Below, piece by piece: positions 19,449 to 25,424 of a stretch of DNA of 25,424 bases (positions are counted from its first letter, which is position 1; each line of letters begins with the position of its first letter). The notes below the pieces were generated by a model that saw only the letters and a program-made list of their open reading frames with translations, did no database searches and was not told where the DNA came from. Source of the DNA: Ophiostoma sp. CBS 140.51 (taxonomy: Eukaryota; Ascomycota; Sordariomycetes; Ophiostomatales; Ophiostomataceae); assembly GCA_029298735.1 (NCBI GenBank), contig JANSLP010000416.1, positions 1 through 25,424 on the forward strand, given 5' to 3'. The translations under genes and the position numbers were made by a program.

Positions 19449-22386
19449 ATGCCTCCGGACCCGTCTCAGCCGTCGTCCGAGCCTCCACTAAAAGCGCCCT
19501 TTGGATGGTGAGTTTTCTTCTTCAGCGTTGCTTTCCCTCTTTCCTCCACTTCTCTCCATGTGTTTCATTATTCTGCTTTATTTGTTTACCCGCCAATATC
19601 ATCTCTCCGATATCAGCTTAACTTTTGCTATCTCTTTTTACAAAATACTAACGTTCTGGCCTCACCACAGCGAGTCCTGCCGAGACCAGCACCTCAAATG
19701 CAAGCAACCCTTCTTTTTCCTCATTTCGCCCATTGGCCTTCAAGCATGCCCCAATTTCCCAGAAGCCCTGCTCGCTTTATTGTTTTCTTTGATATCAAGA
19801 GCTGAGTAACTGCCTTGTCTCGACTTGTTCTCCAAACATGCCCTGCCCGACCCCACACCGCAGGACGGCAATTGTGCCTGACTATCCCTCCCCCTCACCA
19901 CGGTTCTCAACCCTGCCTCGTCCTTCACTCCCCACAACGTCATTACAGCCTCAAGCCACGCTAGTCCGGCTTCTACTTCAGCTCTGGCTCCCCACGCGGA
20001 ATATCCTTCCCATTTCAAACTCAATATCTCTAGATTCACCGGACGCCAGACGAATGGCCTCGATTCTGTGTACTAACTGGCCCGCTCAGGTGATCGAACC
20101 CTCCCTGCATGCGGCCGCTGCCTAGCCACGTCCAAGACATGCTCGCGTGGATACAAGTTCCGCGTTAAATCAGGTAGCTACCATTGGTCAAGATAATGCT
20201 CGTTGTGCTTCACGAGGCTGACGTCGGGTTTCTTTTCTTTCTCCCGATTAGGCCCTTTCGCCCGCCGGCAACAATGGGTTAGAATCCCTAGACGACGTGA
20301 GTTCTTCCTTAACCGAACTTTGTTTCTCAAGATAGGACTGCCGAGATCTCCCCCAAGATCTCCAATATTACTTACTTCAAACACATGTGGACACGGAGAA
20401 ACTGACATGTATTTCTTCCACCCATCACACAGTTGAGTTTGTGGCAGATGGCGTAACCGGCGACGCCGAGTTCTATAGTGACGACGACGACGACGACCCG
20501 GTACCGCCTGCACCTGTACCCCCGCCTCCACCTCCACCCCTTCCTTCTCGGCGACGGCAAGCCACTCGGCCGGCGGCTTCACAAACACAGAACCCCTCCC
20601 CACATAACGAATCACATAACGAATCGTACAGCCCGGCCTCTTCCGAGGATGTGTCTTCTTACAACGCATCACGCTCTGTAGCCAACTCAGCATTACAAAG
20701 GATCCCCTTGACAAACGGGCGCAGACCGTCGACTCGGCTGGCGGCAACGGCTGTACAGCAGACGCAGACGCAGACGCAGCAGCCATCACCAGCGAGTCCA
20801 TATGGCAATAGCGATTACAACTTTTCTTCGCGGTCCTTGCCACATACACCATACCAGCAATACCAGCGCCACAACAGGACATCAGCCAGCGATGGCTCGC
20901 CTCAGTCGCCGACTGACCGGTTTATTGTCCAGGACGAGTGCATGCCGCCCGTGCACCCGCCTCTGACACTCAGTACAGAAGATCGTGCTGCTCATCCCAA
21001 CATCTACACCCCCAGGTCGGTCTATCCGCTGGATGACGAGCGCGAGGCAGTCCTTTTACGGCACTTTGTTCAGAATCTGGCAATATGGGTATGTTAACCA
21101 GTGATATTGTTGGAGATGAGGTATAATATCATAGTCAGTAGCTAACTCTTATCAGCTCGATCTATGCGAACCTTCGCACCAGTTTGGCACCATCGTTCCC
21201 CAGCGCGCAGCTAACTGTACCGTGCTTCTCAATGCAATTTTGGCTCTTTCGTCAAAGCATCTTGCCCATCTTGGCAACTTTGATCGCTATGCTTCGGACC
21301 ACTACCACCAGGAGTGTCTCAACGCTCTTATTCCCATGCTAAGCCATGAGGATACAGCAGCGGACGAAAATTTGTTTGCTGCAACCATTATCCTGCGCGT
21401 GTGGGAGGAGATGGAGTGTACGTCGAATGTCTCCACTTTATTTTTTTTAGTCGCCATAACGTCTGCTAACCTCTCCCCAAGTCAAGCACTCAGGCTTTGA
21501 CTCGCAGGGCTATCTCCTCGGCATCCACGCATTTGTCCACGGCCATGGCCACAAGATTGAGCCCAACACGTTGAGCGCTGCTGCCTTTTGGGTAGGACTA
21601 CGTCAAGAGATTTATACAGCGACCATCAACCAGCAGCCCGTCAAGGCACCACTGGTTCTGTCTCTGGCCGACAGCGCGCGTGGCCTAGGTCCGGCCGAGG
21701 ACCAAGACTGGGCCAACCGCGCCGTAATCCACTGTGTCGACGTGCTCAATTTCTGCTTTGGCGGCAAGAACACTAATTCACTGTCACCGCGCTTCTCCTG
21801 GGAGGAGCTCAACCACTGGAACAAGGAGTGGACTGCCCGGCTGCCGCCATCGTATACGGCCACCCTCTACAAAGAACGTGGGCCCGGCGAGGCGTTTCCT
21901 CAGATTTGGCACCACTCAAGCTGGCATGTCACCGGCATCCAGCACCACATACTAGCCCAGTTGTTCCTCGTCAACTTCGATCCCAAGATCCCACGTATGG
22001 GCGGCCAGCGTATGGAAGCCGCGAAGACTATTAACAACCGCGTCTGCGAGTTGGTGCGCCAAATTTGCGGTATTGGGTTGGGCAACGACTGGACACCACC
22101 AGCCATGTTCACCGCCTGCATGGCCATCACAGCCTGTAAGTCTCCCTTTCTCCCCTTCTCCTATCCTTCCACTTCGCCTCCTTATTGCTAACACGTATGT
22201 CATGTAGTTGGCGACCGCTTCCATGAGCGTGAGGACCAGAAGGCGCTTCTCGATATGCTTCGGCGCACGGAAAAGGACCATGCGCGGCCGACAGAAGCCG
22301 TCCAGAGACAACTCATGAGATCGTGGGGCTGGAACTCGGGTCAAGTGACTCCAAATACCACAACCAACGACGACTCATATCGTTAG
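19449..22386 (+). CDS. Zn(II)2Cys6 transcription factor with Fungal_trans_2-type domain, eight exons
   Basis: My model joins 19449-19507, 19671-19699, 20090-20173, 20252-20296, 20433-21088, 21156-21417, 21482-22135 and 22208-22386 (655 residues). The zinc cluster is spread over three exons: C20, C23, C30, C37, C40, C47, spacing C-X2-C-X6-C-X6-C-X2-C-X6-C. It then continues through a basic segment (SRGYKFRVKS...ARRQQWVRIPRR). After it come six aspartates (89-94) and a proline-rich stretch, then a Ser/Gln/Thr-rich linker with a QT repeat. From about 277 to the end the protein resembles PF11951: an LLRHFVQNLAIW/LDLCEP junction, AILALSSKHLA, RVWEEMEF, and a conserved tail ending RQLMRSWGW. All introns are GT-AG except the second, which must be GC-AG to keep the frame. 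Exons 5-8 are very secure; exons 1-4 rest on frame logic and the cysteine pattern. The target is unknown. Confidence 0.88.
19700..20089 (+). other. GC-AG intron within the zinc-cluster coding region
   Basis: The intron begins GCAAGC and ends TACTAAC...CTCAG, 390 bp, phase 1. The junction T|GT forms the third zinc-cluster cysteine (C30), giving HLKC-DRTLPA-CGRC. No GT donor in the needed phase exists between the first half of the cluster and the in-frame stop at 19807-19809. The second half cannot extend left of 20077, where the frame has a stop. If the intron is retained, the cysteine is still encoded (TGC), but translation ends after 65 residues, leaving half a zinc cluster. Confidence 0.8.
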
Positions 22387-24069
22387 GAATGGTCACACGG
22401 GGCGTTACGGGGTATGTTTTAATTGCTTTCTTTTTGGTCCTCACCATTATTATGCGATAATTCATCGTAGACACCGGAGCAAAAATGGAGAAATGGGTAA
22501 TGTAAATAGAAAGGGACTCAAATGGACATAATGGGATTTAATGGGGGTGCATCAGAAAAAAACGGGAGTAGACTCGTGGTGCTGGGCGTCGTGACGTTTT
22601 TTTTTTTTTTATTTCGTTCATTTTTCCTCTTTATGGGGGACCCTGGGGGACCCGCTGTCGCGGATTTTTACTGTTTTCAATGGGAGGGCCTAGACATAGG
22701 GAAACTTTTACTCTAATAGTCCTGTTGTAGCTAAATTTTCCGAACGATTATGGTCAGTGCCGCCCAAGATGCCCAAGCGTGGAAACTACTGTCGCAAAAA
22801 GACCCGGTTCCAAACAAAATCAGGTTAAAACCGCCGCATCCCGCGACCGATCGCTTTTTCCACAGCTAAGCGACTGCCACGCATCATCACTTGCAAGCCA
22901 AAATAGAATCATACACCCCCCTTCCCCCCGTCCTCATTAGCGTTCCTTCCAAGTGGGCTTTTAGAAAAGATTGAAAAACGCACATTTGTGTCGTGCGCGG
23001 AAGATGACCAGAATCGGATGAAAATGGGAGGAAACGTGGCTCGAGATCTTCGTCAGAAAAAGGAAAGACCAATGGGCCGTCCGTGGATCTTGCTCTTTCC
23101 CCAATTTCTTCTCCATCTCTTTGCAGGAACGAAACCCGACAGAGTTGCCTCGAACTGGTCTGTTTGGGCGAAAATGTGCGAAATGAGAACAAGCTGGAAC
23201 AAGCTTCGAGGCAAGGTCGGCAAGCAATGCTCGCGATCAAATATTGCGGCTGCGACTCGTTCGTTAAAATAGAGAGAGGCAAAAGAAGCTCATGGAGCGT
23301 AAAAACCGGGGCTGATGAAATCATCAACCGCCTTACTCGCCCATCTGTCACCATCTGTAACCATCCTTCCCGTCCTGCCGTCCTCCACCAGTGATGGCTT
23401 TGTGTTGGTGCTGGTCTTGTTTTTGGTGTTAGTTCTCTATGATGTCGTCCTTTCGGCAGGCATAACCTTTCTGGGGTTGTACACACACGCCCCCCTCCTC
23501 CCCTCCTTGTCCACGTCAGAAAGGTTAAAAAAGAAGGAACGCCTGAGAACTCTGCGTGTTAGTCGTGTCCGTAAAAGGAAATTTCCAGCAAAACGACCCC
23601 TCGTGGTTCTTTTGCCTTTTCTCCTGTCCGTTCCTTCTGTTACAGTAGATCCCCTCGCGTTCCCTTTTCTCTCGTCCTCTTTCCTCTTCTTCCTTAATTT
23701 GTTTTCCGCCTCTTTCACTTCTCTTTTCCATCTTCATCTCCCGTTACTTTCCCCATCCTCGTTACATTCACTTTTTTTTTTGTATCATTCGTCTACCCCC
23801 CTCCAACCACAAGTGGCACGACTCTTGCAACCGGAGGTCGCCATTCTTTTCCATTTCCTGTGGCTACTTGCATCCGAAAAAGAGGACCCGCGAGCAAAAC
23901 AATAGAAGTCCTGGGATATTTATTGCTTGACGTAGATCCCTCCCTCCTTTCAATCTTTCCAGTTTCTTTCCTCCTTCATCTCTTTTCTCTTCATTGATGC
24001 CCTGTCCCCAGTCTACCGCCCATTTTCTCATTTACGCACATCCTCCAAATACACACATCATATCACACA
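22387..24069. other. Intergenic: 3' flank of second regulator and promoter of myo-inositol oxygenase
   Basis: This 1.68 kb has no supportable gene. Just after the regulator there is a T run at about 22597-22610 and a tandem pair of GGGGGACCC separated by one T at about 22634-22652. The last 500 bases (about 23560-24060) are strongly pyrimidine-rich on + and end in A/C-rich sequence right before the start codon, as expected for a fungal promoter and leader. Open frames across it are by-products of that composition. Confidence 0.6.
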
Positions 24070-25035
24070 ATGGCTCCCACCGCCATCTACGACGACGTCC
24101 CGGTCGTCAGCGCCACCAAGGCCAAGTCCGGTCGCGCTCTCGAGGAGATGTCCGACGCTATCGACGAGGTCAACGTCTTGAAGGACCAGAGCCTTGGCAC
24201 ACCGCCCCCTGCCTACAACGAGGGGTCCAAGTTCGACCAGGAGAAGGACAAGACCCAGTTCCGCCAGTACGACGATGCCTGCGACCGCGTCAAGAACTTT
24301 TACCGCGAGCAGCACGAGAAGCAGACCGTGGCCTATAACCTTAAGGCCCGTGCCCGCTACCACTCCGCCTCCCGCAAGCGTGAGGCCATGACCATCTGGG
24401 AGGCCATCGAGAAGCTCAACACGCTCATCGACGAGTCTGACCCGGATACCGAGCTCAGCCAGATCCAGCACCTGCTCCAGAGCGCCGAGGCCATCCGCCG
24501 GGACGGCAAGCCGCGCTGGATGCAGGTGACGGGCCTCATTCACGACCTCGGTAAGCTGCTCTACTTTTACGACGCCGAGGGCCAGTGGGATGTCGTCGGT
24601 GACACGTTCCCTGTGGGCTGTGCCTTTGACCGCGAGCGCATCATCTACCCAGACTCGTTTGACGCCAACCCGGACGCCACCCACCCCGTCTATAACACCG
24701 AGTTTGGCATCTACTCGGAGGGCTGCGGCCTTGACAACATCATGCTCTCGTGGGGCCACGATGAGTACCTGTACCACGTCGTCAAGGAGCAGAGCCTGCT
24801 CCCCGCCGAGAGCCTGGCCATGATCCGCTACCACTCCTTCTACCCGTGGCACAAGGAGGGCGCGTACCGCAAGTTGATGTCCCCCAAGGACCACGCGATG
24901 CTGGAGGCCGTCAAGGCGTTCAACCCGTACGATCTGTACAGCAAGAGCGACGACGTGCCCAGCGTGGAGGACCTCAAGCCCTACTACATGGAGCTGATTG
25001 ACGAGTTCTTCCCGCAGAAGGTGATCCTGTGGTAG
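24070..25035 (+). CDS. MIOX: Inositol oxygenase (myo-inositol oxygenase)
   Basis: This is a cytosolic di-iron enzyme that oxidises myo-inositol with O2 to D-glucuronate, the entry step of oxidative inositol catabolism. It is a single exon of 321 residues. The HD-domain ligands are all present: H134 (SQIQHLLQSAEAIR), H158 and D159 (GLIHDLGK), H230 (SWGHDEYLY), H255 (RYHSFYPWH) and D288 (PYDLYSKSD). Their spacing (24, 1, 71, 25, 33) is nearly that of the mammalian enzyme. Other signatures are DESDPDTE, GDTFPVGC, and a C-terminus ending PYYMELIDEFFPQKVILW, which shows the protein is complete. The length is slightly above the animal enzymes because of a longer N-terminus. The start context CACAATGGC is good. 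Almost every codon ends in C or G, a bias that suggests strong expression. No glucuronate reductase or other pathway gene is in the window; the regulator immediately upstream on the same strand is an obvious but untested candidate controller. Confidence 0.98.
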   Translation: MAPTAIYDDVPVVSATKAKSGRALEEMSDAIDEVNVLKDQSLGTPPPAYNEGSKFDQEKDKTQFRQYDDACDRVKNFYREQHEKQTVAYNLKARARYHSASRKREAMTIWEAIEKLNTLIDESDPDTELSQIQHLLQSAEAIRRDGKPRWMQVTGLIHDLGKLLYFYDAEGQWDVVGDTFPVGCAFDRERIIYPDSFDANPDATHPVYNTEFGIYSEGCGLDNIMLSWGHDEYLYHVVKEQSLLPAESLAMIRYHSFYPWHKEGAYRKLMSPKDHAMLEAVKAFNPYDLYSKSDDVPSVEDLKPYYMELIDEFFPQKVILW

Positions 25036-25323
25036 ACGACTGTCGAGAGAGTCGGCTGGGTGTTTGCATTTTTAATGGTACGGACAGTGCATGGAGGAAG
25101 CGATTATTACTACTACTTGCGAATGATAGAACAAGGATGCCAATGGCTGCAGCCTGCATCATTATGATTTTAGCGGCGTTTTTTGTTGATTGTTGTTTTT
25201 ACCTCCTTTATTATAATTAAGTTGAGGATTGTTTTTCACTTTAACGTTTATGAGTCTTCCCACATTTTTTATTCTTGAAGAAGCTCAAATAGAAGAAAAT
25301 ACAAAATAAATACAAAAGTCAAT
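25036..25323. other. A/T-rich gap after myo-inositol oxygenase
   Basis: The 288 bases between the oxygenase stop and the next open frame are A/T-rich and non-coding, with a stop at 25276-25278 in the frame of the downstream gene. They serve as the oxygenase 3' end, with an AATAAA at 25305-25310, and must also act as promoter if the downstream frame is really expressed from its first ATG. Confidence 0.6.
25305..25310 (+). terminator. Possible polyadenylation signal (AATAAA) of the oxygenase gene
   Basis: AATAAA in A-rich sequence 270 bases after the stop codon. Fungal polyadenylation signals are loose, so this is a suggestion. It sits only 14 bases before the ATG of the next open frame, which is unusually tight. 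Confidence 0.35.
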
Positions 25324-25424
25324 ATGCAGTACCTGTTGTTGCAGTCGATCAAGGAGGTGCTCCAGCAGGTCACGATTGACCACACAGACATCAGCGAGTA
25401 CACGTCCGTCATCTGGGATACGCT
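25324..25424 (+). CDS. Partial open frame resembling the interior of CAND1/CandA (cullin exchange factor)
   Basis: The frame starts with ATG and runs off the window after 33 codons. Its beginning (QYLLLQSIKEVLQQ, then a DISEYTSVIWDT segment) resembles the HEAT-repeat stretch that in human CAND1 reads QYLLLHSLKEI, roughly 850 residues into a protein of about 1230. CAND1 binds un-neddylated cullins and swaps substrate receptors of SCF-type ubiquitin ligases. Composition switches sharply from A/T-rich to C/G-ending codons exactly at the ATG, which supports real coding sequence. The upstream 288 bases cannot hold the missing N-terminal two thirds, and the frame is closed at 25276-25278. Either the gene is split (as CandA is in aspergilli), it is a truncated copy, there is a distant 5' exon whose CAG acceptor is at 25327-25329, or the assembly is chimeric. 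The family call rests on a short match from memory. Confidence 0.6.
   Translation, partial: MQYLLLQSIKEVLQQVTIDHTDISEYTSVIWDT

Noticed and set aside
19806..19811. GTAACT as the donor ending exon 2 of the second regulator
   Set aside because: It would leave phase 2, which meets exon 3 with an immediate stop, and would insert about 35 hydrophobic residues into the middle of a zinc cluster.
20088..20110. T-arm-like GGGTTCGATC on the minus strand, suggesting a tRNA
   Set aside because: The flanking bases do not pair as a T stem and no anticodon or acceptor stem fits. The sequence is zinc-cluster coding exon.
24058..24894. 278-codon open frame antisense to the inositol oxygenase
   Set aside because: It lies opposite a gene with C/G-ending codons, which removes stops on the other strand. 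The translation is a Val/Leu/Gly-rich shadow with no domain.

Overview
This is nuclear DNA from a filamentous ascomycete (Pezizomycotina). The evidence is two Zn(II)2Cys6 regulators, two fungal-type MFS transporters, introns of mostly 57-72 bp with GTRNGT-like donors and CTAAC-like branch sites, GC-ending codon preference in the genes, and pyrimidine-rich intergenic leaders. A Sordariomycete is the most likely class; I cannot name the genus from sequence alone.

Layout, left to right. (1) 1-1219 is non-coding, followed by an intronless 934-residue Zn2Cys6 regulator on + (1220-4024). (2) A five-exon, 14-TM, DHA2-type efflux pump on + (5584-7718) contains a 24-nt microexon. (3) A two-exon carotenoid/stilbene oxygenase-family gene on + (10552-12621) keeps all four iron-binding histidines. 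(4) An intronless sugar-porter MFS permease of the maltose/alpha-glucoside type lies on - (14224-15990). (5) A long gene-free interval with a strongly pyrimidine-rich right half leads into a second Zn2Cys6 regulator on + (19449-22386). I rebuilt it as eight exons, and its zinc cluster reads correctly only if one intron is a GC-AG intron. (6) A complete myo-inositol oxygenase lies on + (24070-25035). (7) The last 101 bases (25324-25424) open a reading frame resembling the interior of CAND1/CandA, with no room upstream for that protein's first two thirds.

How the genes might work together. No classical biosynthetic core enzyme (PKS, NRPS, terpene or carotenoid synthase) is present, so this is not a recognisable metabolite cluster. 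Two loose functional pairings are possible: regulator + efflux pump + carotenoid-oxygenase family enzyme (apocarotenoid or aromatic/stilbene handling), and sugar porter + regulator + myo-inositol oxygenase (polyol/uronate use). Both are inferences from adjacency, and intergenic distances of 1.5-3.5 kb argue for independently controlled genes. The observations most worth checking are the GC-AG intron splitting the third zinc-cluster cysteine, and the 5'-truncated or split CAND1-like gene at the right edge. I found no tRNA, rRNA, CRISPR array or intact transposon, and nothing I can defend as a wholly new system.
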